Source: an uncultured Prevotellaceae bacterium
GTDB lineage: Bacteria; Bacteroidota; Bacteroidia; Bacteroidales; Bacteroidaceae
Assembly: GCA_937910905.1 (NCBI GenBank)
Contig: CALEPV010000070.1
Location: 1-28,133, forward strand
Direction: 5' to 3'
DNA: 28,133 nucleotides
Position 1 is the first letter of the stretch. Every line of letters starts with the position of its first letter. A program made the translations under genes and the position numbers. Under the pieces are notes generated by a model that saw only the letters and a list, made by a program, of their open reading frames with translations, had not been told where the DNA came from and searched no databases. Below, piece by piece: positions 1-9,221 of the stretch.

Positions 1-65
<65 letters not shown>

Positions 66-109
66 ACGGAATGTACAACAGTCCAGTGCACACATTTCAA
101 TTACACAAC

Positions 110-156
110 CGCAGATAGCGCGCTCAGGCGAGTAGCTTATCTGCGCTTTTTATTTT
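110..156 (+). terminator. Intrinsic terminator of the tRNA, abutting the mltG start
   Basis: CGCAGATA (110-117) pairs perfectly with TATCTGCG (138-145), with a 20-nt loop. A T-rich tract, CTTTTTATTTT, runs to 156. The tract ends only 3 nt before the mltG ATG at 160, so it may also act on expression of mltG. The loop contains AGGCGAGTAGC, which recurs in a second hairpin loop at 15728-15738. Confidence 0.75.
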
Positions 157-159
157 AGG

Positions 160-1197
160 ATGACAACAAAACGCAAGCTCACATACGCAGCTCTCTCAGT
201 GCTCGGCATAGCAGCCGTAGCAGCGGCTATCACAGCATGGTCGTGGTGGCGTATCCTCTACTCTACCCCGTTCCAGCTCAATTCCACTACCTATATATAT
301 ATACGTCCGCAGGACACGGAGCAGGACATAGTCCGGCAGCTGCAGGACTCTGCCCACATGCGCTCGACAGCTGGCTGGGACGTGGCACGCCGCTTCTCGG
401 AGTTCACTCCCCACACGGGCTGCTATGCCATAGAGCCCGCAGACAGGCTGATTGACGTATACCGCCGCCTGAAGAGCGGACAGCAGCAGGCTGTGAAGCT
501 GGTGGTGCCGTCGGTGCGCACACTGGACCGCATGGCTGCCACCATCAGCCGCTACGTGATGCTCGACTCGGCCACCATAGCCAGCGCCCTCGCCGACACA
601 GGTTTCGTGATGAACATGGGCTACAACATGGCTACCCTGCCAGCGCTGTTCATACCCAACACCTACGAGGTGTACTGGGACATCAGCCTCAACGGCCTGA
701 TGCGCCGGCTGGAGCGCGAGAACAGCGCATTCTGGAAGCGCGACAGGCGCGAGCAGATAGCCGACAGCATGGACATGAGCTACAACGAGATCTACACGCT
801 GGCCAGCATCATCGACGAGGAGACGGCCAACAATGCCGAGAAGCCCCGAATAGCCGGTGTGTACCTGAACCGTCTGCGCATGGGCATACCATTACAGGCC
901 GACCCGACGGTGAAGTTTGCCGTGGGCGACTTCACCATGCGCCGCATACTGAACCAGCATCTGCAGGTGCGCAGCCCATACAACACCTACCAGCGACTGG
1001 GTCTGCCTCCAGGCCCCATACGCGTGGCCAGCATAGCCGGCATCGATGCCGTGCTGCACGCAGAGAAGCACGATTACCTGTACTTCTGCGCCAAGGAGGA
1101 CTTCTCTGGCACACACAACTTTGCCACGACACTGGCCGAGCACAACCAGAACGCACGCCGCTACCAGCGGGCTCTGAACCAGCGAGGCATCAGGTAG
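160..1197 (+). CDS. mltG: Endolytic transglycosylase MltG (YceG-like)
   Basis: MltG is an inner-membrane enzyme that cleaves nascent glycan strands in peptidoglycan and is thought to end their elongation. The 345-aa protein matches the family length. A single membrane anchor lies at about residues 9-31, which fixes the ATG at 160, since the next in-frame Met comes after the anchor. The YceG core follows, with the signature ASIIDEETA around residues 216-223, then GVYLNRLRMGIPLQADPTV, SPYNTYQRLGLPPGPI and a C-terminal YLYFCAKEDFSGTHNF segment. E220/E221 of the signature are present; the residue before them is Asp, where Glu is common. No consensus promoter is visible between the tRNA terminator and the ATG, so expression may depend on read-through. 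Confidence 0.94.
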   Translation: MTTKRKLTYAALSVLGIAAVAAAITAWSWWRILYSTPFQLNSTTYIYIRPQDTEQDIVRQLQDSAHMRSTAGWDVARRFSEFTPHTGCYAIEPADRLIDVYRRLKSGQQQAVKLVVPSVRTLDRMAATISRYVMLDSATIASALADTGFVMNMGYNMATLPALFIPNTYEVYWDISLNGLMRRLERENSAFWKRDRREQIADSMDMSYNEIYTLASIIDEETANNAEKPRIAGVYLNRLRMGIPLQADPTVKFAVGDFTMRRILNQHLQVRSPYNTYQRLGLPPGPIRVASIAGIDAVLHAEKHDYLYFCAKEDFSGTHNFATTLAEHNQNARRYQRALNQRGIR

Positions 1198-1251
1198 GGA
1201 TATAAGTCATAATTTGCACTTAACTATTCACAATACATAATTAGTGAAGCT

Positions 1252-3441
1252 ATGTCTGCATCACTGAGATTCGCCGTAGTAGGCGAGGCATTCAAGAAAC
1301 AGCCTATGGACGTGCCCACACCGAGCGAGCGTCCTTCAGAATACTTTGGCAAGTATGTGTTCGACCGCAAGAAGATGTACAAATACCTGCCCGCACCCGT
1401 ATATGCCAAGATGATTGACGTGATTGACAACGGTGCTGCGCTCGACATGCCCACAGCCGATGCCGTGGCCGAAGGCATGAAGCGCTGGGCTATGGAGCTG
1501 GGCGTGACACACATCACCCACTGGTTCCAGCCCCTGACCGAAGGCACGGCAGAGAAGCACGACGGCTTCGTGGAGCACGATGGCAAGGGCGGTATGGTGG
1601 AGGAGTTCACGGGCAAGCAGCTCGTGCAACAGGAGCCAGATGCATCGTCGTTCCCCAGCGGCGGCATACGCTCCACCTTCGAGGCACGCGGCTACTCTGC
1701 CTGGGATCCGGCCAGCCCGGTGTTCGTGCTGGGCGACACTCTGATGATACCCACCGTGTTCATCAGCTACACCGGCGAGGCACTGGACTACAAGGCTCCG
1801 CTGAAGAAAGCCCTGCACGCCGTCGACAAGGCTGCCACAGCCGTGGCACAGCTGTTCTACCCCGACGTGCAGAAGGTGGTGTCCAATCTGGGATGGGAGC
1901 AGGAGTATTTCCTCGTGGACGAAGGCCTCTATGCAGCCCGCCCCGACCTGCTGATGACGGGCCGCACGCTGATGGGCCACGACTCAGCGAAGAACCAACA
2001 GATGGACGACCACTACTTCGGCTCCATACCCGACCGCGTGGTGGCCTTCATGCGCGACCTGGAGATACAGGCTCTGGAGCTGGGCATACCCTGCAAGACA
2101 CGCCACAACGAGGTGGCCCCCAACCAGTTCGAGCTGGCACCGATATTCGAGGAGACAAACCTGGCCGTGGACCACAACATGCTCATCATGTCGCTGATGA
2201 AGCGTGTGGCACGCAAGCACGGCTTCCGCTGCCTGCTGCACGAGAAGCCCTTCGCCGGCGTCAACGGCTCAGGCAAACACAACAACTGGAGCCTCTCCAC
2301 CGACACCGGCATACTGCTGCATGCCCCGGGCAAGACTGCACTGGACAACCTGCGCTTCGTGACCTTCATCGTGGAGACACTCATGGCTGTATACCGCCAC
2401 AACGGACTGCTGAAGGCCAGCATCGTAAGCGCCACCAATGCCCACCGTCTGGGTGCCAACGAAGCACCGCCGGCCATCATCAGCTCCTTTCTGGGCAAGC
2501 AGCTGAGCGACGTGCTGGACCACCTGGAGAAGACCTCCGACGATGAGATTGCGCTGGCCGGCAAGCAGGAGCTGCGTCTCGACATACCGCAGATACCAGA
2601 GCTACTCATAGATAACACCGACCGCAACCGCACATCGCCATTCGCATTCACGGGCAACCGCTTCGAGTTCCGCGCCGTGGGCAGCGAGGCCAACTGCGCC
2701 AGCGCCATGATAGCCCTCAACGCGGCTGTGGCCGAGGCGCTGATGGACTTCAAGGAGCGTGTGGACCAGCTGATAGCCGACGGAGTAGACACAATGAATG
2801 CCGTGCTGACCGTTGTACGCAACGACATCCGCACGTGCCGCCCCATACACTTCGACGGCAACGGCTACAGCGACGAGTGGAAGGCTGAGGCAGCACGCCG
2901 CGGACTGGACACCGAAGCCTGCGCACCGCTGGTCATAGACCGCTATCTGGACGATGCCAGCGTCAACATGTTCGCCAAGACACACGTCTTCACCAAGGCC
3001 GAGATACAAGCGCGCAACGAAATCAAGTGGGACACCTACACCAAGAAGATACAGATTGAAGCCCGCATCTTCGGCGATCTGTGCCTTAACCACATCATAC
3101 CAGTGGCCACACGCTACCAAAGCCTGCTCATTGACAATGTGCACAAGGTCAAGGAGATATTCCCGTCAGAGCAGGCCAGCAAGCTCTCGGCCAACAATCT
3201 GAACCTCATCGGACAGATATCCTCGCACACCACCTTCATCACCGAGAATGTGGAGCGGCTGGTTGAAGCACGCCGTGTGGCCAACCGCATAGGCGGCGAG
3301 CGCGAGAAGGCCATCGCCTACCACGACACCGTGGCACCGCTGATGGAGCAGATACGCTACCATGTGGACAAGCTGGAACTAATAGTCGACGATGAACTAT
3401 GGCCACTACCGAAGTACAGAGAGCTGCTGTTCGTGAGGTAA
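1252..3441 (+). CDS. glnN: Glutamine synthetase type III (GlnN)
   Basis: It makes glutamine from glutamate, ammonia and ATP in the cytoplasm. At 729 aa it has the length of the GSIII class, common in Bacteroidales, rather than GSI (about 470 aa). Visible GSIII and catalytic-core segments are FGKYVF near residue 32, VFISYTGEALDYKAPL near 169, WEQEYF at 215-220, NEVAPNQFELAPIFEE from 286 and NGSGKHNNWS at 338-347. The start at 1252 follows a 54-nt gap after mltG that contains no clear TAnnTTTG box. The 3' end overlaps queH by 43 nt, so the two are probably translated from one message. Whether nitrogen controls it cannot be read from this sequence. Confidence 0.97.
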   Translation: MSASLRFAVVGEAFKKQPMDVPTPSERPSEYFGKYVFDRKKMYKYLPAPVYAKMIDVIDNGAALDMPTADAVAEGMKRWAMELGVTHITHWFQPLTEGTAEKHDGFVEHDGKGGMVEEFTGKQLVQQEPDASSFPSGGIRSTFEARGYSAWDPASPVFVLGDTLMIPTVFISYTGEALDYKAPLKKALHAVDKAATAVAQLFYPDVQKVVSNLGWEQEYFLVDEGLYAARPDLLMTGRTLMGHDSAKNQQMDDHYFGSIPDRVVAFMRDLEIQALELGIPCKTRHNEVAPNQFELAPIFEETNLAVDHNMLIMSLMKRVARKHGFRCLLHEKPFAGVNGSGKHNNWSLSTDTGILLHAPGKTALDNLRFVTFIVETLMAVYRHNGLLKASIVSATNAHRLGANEAPPAIISSFLGKQLSDVLDHLEKTSDDEIALAGKQELRLDIPQIPELLIDNTDRNRTSPFAFTGNRFEFRAVGSEANCASAMIALNAAVAEALMDFKERVDQLIADGVDTMNAVLTVVRNDIRTCRPIHFDGNGYSDEWKAEAARRGLDTEACAPLVIDRYLDDASVNMFAKTHVFTKAEIQARNEIKWDTYTKKIQIEARIFGDLCLNHIIPVATRYQSLLIDNVHKVKEIFPSEQASKLSANNLNLIGQISSHTTFITENVERLVEARRVANRIGGEREKAIAYHDTVAPLMEQIRYHVDKLELIVDDELWPLPKYRELLFVR

Positions 3442-3989
3442 TACTCCACGCCTGTTGCGCCCCATGCTCATCAGCTATCGTGGAATGGATGCTGGCCAAC
3501 GGCTATCAGCCCACCATATTCTACTTCAACCCCAACATCTACCCCAGGGAAGAGTACGACATACGCAAGGCTGAAAGCCAGCGCCACGCAGAAAGCCTGG
3601 GGCTGAGATGGGTGGACGGCGACTACGACCACCAGAAGTGGCTGGAAGCTGTCAAGGGGCTGGAGCAAGAGCCCGAGCGCGGCAGCAGATGCCAGAAGTG
3701 CTTCGACTGCCGGATGCTGGCCACAGCACTCTTCGCCCGCGAGCAGGGCATAAGGGTGTTCACTACAACCCTGGCCTCCTCACGCTGGAAGAGCCTGCAG
3801 CAGATCAACCGGGCCGGCGCAACAGCCGAGCAAGCCGTGGAAGGCACGCACTTCTGGGCGCAGAACTGGCGCAAGGGCGGACTGCAGGAGCGTCGCAACC
3901 AACTGCTGCGCGAGTACAACTTCTACAACCAGCGCTACTGCGGGTGCGAGTTTAGTATGCACAACATAAACATAACATCTGATAAATGA
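3399..3989 (+). CDS. queH: Epoxyqueuosine reductase QueH (DUF208 family)
   Basis: QueH carries out the last step of queuosine synthesis, reducing epoxyqueuosine to queuosine in tRNA, and is unrelated in fold to QueG. The 196-aa protein carries the family cysteine pattern: HACCAPC at residues 17-23, RCQKCFDCRM in the middle and YCGCEF near the C terminus. In the family, cysteines of the first two groups hold an iron-sulfur cluster and the last pair is redox active. The tract FYFNPNIYPREEYDIRK is also typical. The only in-frame ATG ahead of the first Cys motif is 3399, inside the end of glnN, so I accept the 43-nt overlap. The stop overlaps the iorA start (ATGA at 3986-3989). Confidence 0.93.
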   Translation: MATTEVQRAAVREVILHACCAPCSSAIVEWMLANGYQPTIFYFNPNIYPREEYDIRKAESQRHAESLGLRWVDGDYDHQKWLEAVKGLEQEPERGSRCQKCFDCRMLATALFAREQGIRVFTTTLASSRWKSLQQINRAGATAEQAVEGTHFWAQNWRKGGLQERRNQLLREYNFYNQRYCGCEFSMHNINITSDK

Positions 3990-5590
3990 AACAACTACTA
4001 TTGGGCGACGAAGCCATTGCACTCGGAGCCATACATGCCGGACTGTCAGGCGTATATGCATATCCAGGCACGCCCTCAACCGAGATTACCGAATTCATAC
4101 AGGCCAATGCAACGGCCCGCGAGCGGGGCATACACTCCCGCTGGTGCACCAACGAGAAGACAGCTATGGAGGCCGCATTGGGCATGAGCTATGCAGGCAA
4201 GCGGGCATTGGTGTGCATGAAGCATGTGGGCATGAACGTGTGTGCCGACGCATTCGTCAATGCTGCCGTCACTGGTGTGAAGGGCGGACTGGTGGTCGTT
4301 GCAGCCGACGACCCATCGATGCACTCGTCGCAGAACGAGCAGGACTCGCGCTTCTACGGCAAGTTCGCAATGGTCAGCATACTGGAACCAAGCAACCAGC
4401 AGGAGGCCTACGACATGACACGCTACGCCTTCGAGCTATCTGAGCGTCAGGGCGAGCCCGTGCTGCTACGCATAGTGACACGTCTGGCACACTCGCGCGC
4501 ATCTGTCGAAGTGGCTGGCGAAGCACGTGCCGTCAACGAGCTGGCACCATCCACGGAGAAGAACTGGGTGCTACTGCCTGCCATTGCACGCCGACAGTAC
4601 GCCTCGCTCATAAAGAAGCAGGCCGACATGCAGGCAGAGTCCTGTGCCTCTGAGTATAACACGCTGACCACAGCACCGACGCCGTCAACCCTGCCACTCG
4701 GCATTATCGCCTGCGGCATAGCCTTCAACTACGTGAACGAATGCGCCCCTCAAGGCGTGAACGTACTGAAGCTATCCCACTACCCGCTGCCTGAAAAGGC
4801 GATAGCACAGCTGGCTGAGAAGAGCAGCTGCATACTCGTGGTGGAGGACGGCCAGCCCGTTGTTGAGCAGGACGTGAAGGCACTGCTAGGCAATGACTAT
4901 TGCGTCAAGGGCCGCTTGACAGGCGACCTGCCACGCACAGGCGAGCTGACACCCGAGAGCGTAGCCGCCGCACTGGGCATCGCCACCACCACGGCCTATG
5001 CACCAGCCAAGAACATTGCCGCCCGTCCGCCACAGCTATGCCCCGGATGCGGACACCGCGATGTGTACACAGCACTCAACAAGGTGGCTGCCGAGTATGC
5101 CGGCGCCCGCATCTTCGGCGACATAGGCTGCTACACGCTGGGTGCGCTGCCTCCGTTCCAGAGCATAGCATCGTGCGTGGACATGGGAGCCAGCATCACT
5201 ATGGCCAAGGGCGCTGCCGACGCTGGGATACGTCCGGCTATTGCCGTGATTGGCGACTCCACATTCACCCACTCAGGCATGACAGGTCTGCTCGATGCCG
5301 TCAACGACCACTCACCTATCACCGTGGTAATATCCGACAACCTCACCACCGCCATGACCGGTGGACAGGACTCGGCCGGCACCAACAAGTTCGAAGCCAT
5401 CTGCCTGGGCCTGGGCGTTGAGCCCGAGCACGTGCGCGTGGTGGTTCCACTGCCAAAGAACATGGACGAAATCACACGCATACTGCGCGAGGAAATCGAG
5501 TACAACGGCGTGTCGGTAATCATTCCACGCCGCGAGTGCATACAGACCGCCAAGCGCCACGCCAAGGAGAAGCGTGTCAAGGCACAGTAA
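3986..5590 (+). CDS. iorA: Indolepyruvate:ferredoxin oxidoreductase, alpha subunit
   Basis: With IorB it interconverts arylpyruvates (indolepyruvate, phenylpyruvate, hydroxyphenylpyruvate) and arylacetyl-CoA plus CO2, using thiamine diphosphate and ferredoxin. The N-terminal pyrimidine domain shows AYPGTPSTEI (25-34) and the glutamate of NEKTA (56-60). The middle domain spans roughly residues 235-330. The C-terminal ThDP domain has CPGCGHRD (352-359), GDIGCYTLG, GDSTF (423-427) and DNLTTAMTGG (451-460). The protein ends about 75 residues after that, without the two-cluster ferredoxin domain that long archaeal IorA proteins carry, so electrons presumably pass via a separate ferredoxin. It starts inside queH (4-nt overlap) and iorB follows after 14 nt. 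Confidence 0.95.
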   Translation: MKQLLLGDEAIALGAIHAGLSGVYAYPGTPSTEITEFIQANATARERGIHSRWCTNEKTAMEAALGMSYAGKRALVCMKHVGMNVCADAFVNAAVTGVKGGLVVVAADDPSMHSSQNEQDSRFYGKFAMVSILEPSNQQEAYDMTRYAFELSERQGEPVLLRIVTRLAHSRASVEVAGEARAVNELAPSTEKNWVLLPAIARRQYASLIKKQADMQAESCASEYNTLTTAPTPSTLPLGIIACGIAFNYVNECAPQGVNVLKLSHYPLPEKAIAQLAEKSSCILVVEDGQPVVEQDVKALLGNDYCVKGRLTGDLPRTGELTPESVAAALGIATTTAYAPAKNIAARPPQLCPGCGHRDVYTALNKVAAEYAGARIFGDIGCYTLGALPPFQSIASCVDMGASITMAKGAADAGIRPAIAVIGDSTFTHSGMTGLLDAVNDHSPITVVISDNLTTAMTGGQDSAGTNKFEAICLGLGVEPEHVRVVVPLPKNMDEITRILREEIEYNGVSVIIPRRECIQTAKRHAKEKRVKAQ

Positions 5591-5604
5591 ATTGTAAATA
5601 GTTA

Positions 5605-6198
5605 ATGGGCAAACAGCACATGAAAGTTGACATTATACTCTGCGGTGTGGGTGGACAGGGAATACTCAGCATCGCAACCATCATAGGCGAAGCCGCCTTG
5701 AACGAGAACCTGTATATCAAGCAGGCTGAGGTGCACGGAATGTCGCAGCGTGGCGGCGACGTGCAGTCGAACCTGCGTATATCCGACAGCCCTATTGCCA
5801 GCGACCTGATAGCACAGGGTGCAGCCGATGTTATCATCTCCATGGAGCCTATGGAGGCACTGCGCTACCTGCCGTACCTCAAGGAGGACGGATGGGTCAT
5901 CACATCGACAGCTCCGCTGGTGAACATCCCCAACTATCCCGACATCGAGGCTATCAAGACCGAGCTGTCGCAAGTGCGCCACACGGTGATGATAGACATC
6001 GAGCAGCTAGCCAAGAACAACCACACTCCGCGCTCGGCCAACGTAGTGCTGCTAGGAGCTGCACAGCACGCCATAGGCCTCGACTACGACAAGCTGGAAG
6101 CAGCTATTCGCCGAGTGTTTGCACGCAAGGGAGAGGCCATTGTCGAGGCCAACATTTCAGCATTGGCTGTCGGTCGCAATGCCACTACAGCGCACTAG
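5605..6198 (+). CDS. iorB: Indolepyruvate:ferredoxin oxidoreductase, beta subunit
   Basis: This is the gamma-type partner subunit of IorA and contributes the CoA-handling part of the enzyme. The 197-aa protein shows the family pattern: LCGVGGQGILSIATIIGEAA near the N terminus, then QAEVHGMSQRGGDVQSNLRI, and a central EPMEALRYLPYL segment. It lies 14 nt after iorA, the usual partner order. The first ATG is 5605; an in-frame ATG at 5620 (MKVDIILCGVGG) fits the family N terminus at least as well, and there is no ribosome-binding site to decide. A gap of 46 nt separates it from the next gene. Confidence 0.95.
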   Translation: MGKQHMKVDIILCGVGGQGILSIATIIGEAALNENLYIKQAEVHGMSQRGGDVQSNLRISDSPIASDLIAQGAADVIISMEPMEALRYLPYLKEDGWVITSTAPLVNIPNYPDIEAIKTELSQVRHTVMIDIEQLAKNNHTPRSANVVLLGAAQHAIGLDYDKLEAAIRRVFARKGEAIVEANISALAVGRNATTAH

Positions 6199-6244
6199 TG
6201 CCGCACCTTAAGGGAGGTAGAGAACAGACTATAGGACGCTGAGT

Positions 6245-7795
6245 ATGGTACGATTGCAGCTAAAGCATATCGGTATAGCCGTTTGCGCGCTGTGTTGCAT
6301 ACTGTCGTGCGGTGACATCATGCATAAACCCACCGAGGCTGAACTGTCGGCCTTTGGCACGTACGTGTATGAGCTGGACACCGCACTGATGCAGCGTGGA
6401 CTGAAGCAGGCACTGGCCGGCAGCACCGACACTTGGGTCGGCGACGGCGCAGTGCGCCACCACTACGCCGATGCCGACAGCTTCGAGCTTGCACCACTAT
6501 GGTTCACACGCATGGGGGTGAGCGATGAAGCCGACTCGCTGCTGGCTTACCTGCGTCGTGAACTGCCTGCCAACGGTCTGGATACAGCGGCATTCCTCGT
6601 ACCCCAGATTGCAGCAGACTTGGCTGTCGTTCAGGAGCTGTCGTTCGACTCTCTAGGCATAGATATCAACGAACTGCTACCACGGCTCGACTACAACCTG
6701 TCCAAAGCCTATATGCGCTATGTCATAGGTATGCGTTACGGCTTCGTACGGCCCGGCAGACTACTGAACCACCTGGACTATCGTGCCGACCGGCAAGAAT
6801 ATGCACGGCTGTTCGACTACAAGACAGTCGCACCTTCCGACTCCGAAGCCATCATCAAGCTAGTGTCCGAAGACCGCATGGACTATCTGACAGCCTCAAT
6901 ACTGGACGATGACATCTATACTGCACTGCAGCAACGGTTGGTAGCAACGACCGACACATCAGAGCGTCGCACTTTGGCCATCAACATGGAACGATGCCGT
7001 TGGCAGATGGCACGACCGCAGGACGGAGAACGCATGGTGCTGGTGAACCTGCCTGCACAACAACTGTGGGCGACATGTGCCGACTCGACAGTGGATATGC
7101 GGATATGCTGCGGTGCCGTCACTACAAAGACGCCGCTGCTGCACAGCCAGCTCAGCTACTTGCAGGTCAACCCTGACTGGATAATACCACAAAGCATCAT
7201 CAAGGGTGAAGTGGCAGCTCATGCAGGCGACTCGGCATACTTCGCACGCCATCGCTACTACATTGTGGACCGAAACAGCGGCGACACGCTGAAAGCCACA
7301 TCGGTGACGCAGGAGCAGATGCGGGTCGGACGCGTGCGCGTTGGGCAGTACGGAGGACCGGGTAACTCACTGGGACGCATCGTGTTCCGCTTCCCCAACG
7401 ACTTCGCAGTGTACCTGCACGACACCAACAACCCGTCGGCATTCAACCGCGACCGCCGCACCTTGTCGCACGGATGCATACGCGTGCAAAAGCCATTCGA
7501 GCTGGCACAATTCCTGATGCCGAATGCCGACGAATGGACTATGGACAAGCTGCGTATATCAATGGACATAGAGCCACTGACAGAACAGGGACGCCAGTAT
7601 CTGAGCGATCACGCAGACGACACCCCACCCCATCGGCTCATCAAGTACCGCGACATTGTGCCACAGATTCCCATATACATTATATATTATACCGCCTATC
7701 CAAACCCTGCAACAGCCGAAGTGGAGTTGTGGCCCGATATATACGGGTATGACAAGGTCATTGGAACGGCTATCGGTAGCTTGATAATAAAATAA
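6245..7795 (+). CDS. L,D-transpeptidase lipoprotein (YcbB/LdtD-like, YkuD domain)
   Basis: It probably forms 3-3 cross-links in peptidoglycan or attaches proteins to it, acting in the periplasm. The N terminus is a lipoprotein signal ending ILSC with Cys22 as the likely lipidation site, which supports the ATG at 6245. A long N-terminal region of about 250 residues precedes the YkuD domain, which begins near VNLPAQQLWA. The catalytic motif is intact: HDTNNPSAF followed by SHGCIRV with His409 and Cys411. The length, 516 aa, and the layout resemble the large YcbB class rather than small Ldt enzymes. It sits between iorB and the aminotransferase with no obvious link to arylacetate metabolism; mltG shares its peptidoglycan theme. 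Confidence 0.9.
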   Translation: MVRLQLKHIGIAVCALCCILSCGDIMHKPTEAELSAFGTYVYELDTALMQRGLKQALAGSTDTWVGDGAVRHHYADADSFELAPLWFTRMGVSDEADSLLAYLRRELPANGLDTAAFLVPQIAADLAVVQELSFDSLGIDINELLPRLDYNLSKAYMRYVIGMRYGFVRPGRLLNHLDYRADRQEYARLFDYKTVAPSDSEAIIKLVSEDRMDYLTASILDDDIYTALQQRLVATTDTSERRTLAINMERCRWQMARPQDGERMVLVNLPAQQLWATCADSTVDMRICCGAVTTKTPLLHSQLSYLQVNPDWIIPQSIIKGEVAAHAGDSAYFARHRYYIVDRNSGDTLKATSVTQEQMRVGRVRVGQYGGPGNSLGRIVFRFPNDFAVYLHDTNNPSAFNRDRRTLSHGCIRVQKPFELAQFLMPNADEWTMDKLRISMDIEPLTEQGRQYLSDHADDTPPHRLIKYRDIVPQIPIYIIYYTAYPNPATAEVELWPDIYGYDKVIGTAIGSLIIK

Positions 7796-7851
7796 TGCCC
7801 ACCATGCTAAAGTTTATTGCATTTTGATAGGCAACTTAGAGCCAAATGTGT

Positions 7852-7859
7852 TATTTTTG
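7852..7859 (+). promoter_or_regulatory. Bacteroidetes-type -7 promoter box for the aminotransferase operon
   Basis: TATTTTTG matches TAnnTTTG exactly and lies 27 nt before the ATG at 7887. The -33 region is weak: a TTTG exists at 7823-7826 but the spacing (25 nt) is longer than the usual 19-21. It favours ATG 7887 over the upstream in-frame TTG at 7824, which would fall ahead of the transcript start. Confidence 0.6.
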
Positions 7860-7886
7860 CGGCGAAAAGCACCCACAAAGCACAAA

Positions 7887-9221
7887 ATGACACAGCAACA
7901 ACGCAACAAGTACCCCACTCCAATAGCACGTGAGATAGTAGACAAACTCATCGCAGACCTTGGTATACAGGACTTTGCGAAGGCAACCATACGAGAAGTA
8001 AAGCAAGTAGCAGCTCTGGCTGAGAAGCAGAGCGGAGTGGAATACATCAAGATGGAAATGGGCATACCAGGCCTGCCTGCGGCCTCCGTAGGCGTGGAAG
8101 CACAGGTGCAGGCACTGCGCAACGGTATAGCATCACAGTATCCGGACATACAAGGATACCCCGAGCTGAAGCGTCAGGCATCACGCTTTGTCAAGGCATT
8201 CATCGGCATAGATATAGCAGCTGAAGGGTGCGTTCCCGTGAGCGGCTCCATGCAGGGGACCTTTGCTTCATTCCTCACGTGCTCGCAAGCCGACCGCACC
8301 AAGGACACCGTGCTGTTCATCGACCCAGGGTTCCCAGTGCAGAAGATGCAACTTCAGGTACAGGGCATCAAATGGGAGACATTCGATGTGTACGACTATC
8401 GCGGTGAGCGGTTGCACGACAAGCTGGAGAGCTATCTGAAGAGCGGGCGTATATGTGCCATCGTATATTCCAACCCAAACAACCCAGCCTGGATATGCCT
8501 CACAGAGGACGAGCTACAGGTAATCGGTTCATTGGCAACACAGTACGATGCCATCGTAATGGAGGACCTAGCATACTTTGCGATGGATTTCCGCACAGAT
8601 CTGAGCCGTCCGTTTGAACCTCCATACCAACCCACAGTTGCCCGTTATACGGACAACTACATGCTACTCATCAGCGGTTCCAAAGCATTCAGCTACGCCG
8701 GCGAGCGTATCGGAGTGGTATGTATCAGCAATGCTCTCTTCCTTCGCCACTATGCCGACCTCTCTGCACGCTATGAGGGACTGCCATTCGGTCTGGTTTT
8801 CTCCACGCGAATGCTCTACGCCCTCAGCTCCGGCACAAGCCATTCAGCACAGTACGCACTGGCTGCGATGTTTCGTGCTGCATGTGACGGAGAGTACAAC
8901 TTCCGCAACGAAGTGAAGGTCTACGGTGAGCGGGCACGACGGCTGAAAGACATATTTGTGCGCCACGGATTCCACATCGTATACGACCGTGACCTTGGCC
9001 GTCCGGTAGCCGACGGGTTCTACTTCACAATAGGATATAAAGGCATGACCAGTGGTGAGCTGGCGCATGAACTGATGTACTACGGTGTATCAGCAATTTG
9101 CCTAATTACCACTGGCTCACATCAGGAAGGGCTGAGGGTATGCACTTCGTTCATCGAGGAGCATCAATACGGCCAGTTAGAGGAACGGATGCAAGTATTC
9201 GAAGCAAACAACCAACACTAA
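7887..9221 (+). CDS. PLP-dependent aminotransferase, class I/II
   Basis: A cytoplasmic fold-type I aminotransferase of 444 aa. The PLP-binding lysine is K266 in SGSKAFSYAGERIG. Other class I/II landmarks are the substrate-side YPDIQGYPELKRQAS, the SGSMQGTFASF helix start that normally contacts the cofactor phosphate, and YSNPNNPAWICL. The substrate cannot be read from sequence. Its position between iorAB and the PaaK/ACT genes suggests an arylpyruvate/aromatic amino acid transaminase (inference). I reject the longer reading from TTG 7824 because an exact -7 box lies between that codon and ATG 7887. The porin gene follows after 11 nt, so this is the likely first gene of a six-gene operon. Confidence 0.9.
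   Translation: MTQQQRNKYPTPIAREIVDKLIADLGIQDFAKATIREVKQVAALAEKQSGVEYIKMEMGIPGLPAASVGVEAQVQALRNGIASQYPDIQGYPELKRQASRFVKAFIGIDIAAEGCVPVSGSMQGTFASFLTCSQADRTKDTVLFIDPGFPVQKMQLQVQGIKWETFDVYDYRGERLHDKLESYLKSGRICAIVYSNPNNPAWICLTEDELQVIGSLATQYDAIVMEDLAYFAMDFRTDLSRPFEPPYQPTVARYTDNYMLLISGSKAFSYAGERIGVVCISNALFLRHYADLSARYEGLPFGLVFSTRMLYALSSGTSHSAQYALAAMFRAACDGEYNFRNEVKVYGERARRLKDIFVRHGFHIVYDRDLGRPVADGFYFTIGYKGMTSGELAHELMYYGVSAICLITTGSHQEGLRVCTSFIEEHQYGQLEERMQVFEANNQH

Noticed and set aside
160..1197. Asp219 in the MltG signature (ASIIDEET) where many homologues have Glu, suggesting a dead enzyme
   Set aside because: Two glutamates follow directly, and I cannot be sure by memory which Glu of the signature is catalytic; the last one, conserved here, is a good candidate. 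No claim of inactivity is justified.
6210..6216. GGGAGGT as a Shine-Dalgarno for the L,D-transpeptidase
   Set aside because: It lies almost 30 nt from the ATG at 6245, too far to place a ribosome, and Bacteroidetes genes rarely use this signal.
7824..7886. Longer aminotransferase from TTG 7824
   Set aside because: An exact -7 promoter box (7852-7859) lies between this codon and ATG 7887, and the extra residues do not look like the family.
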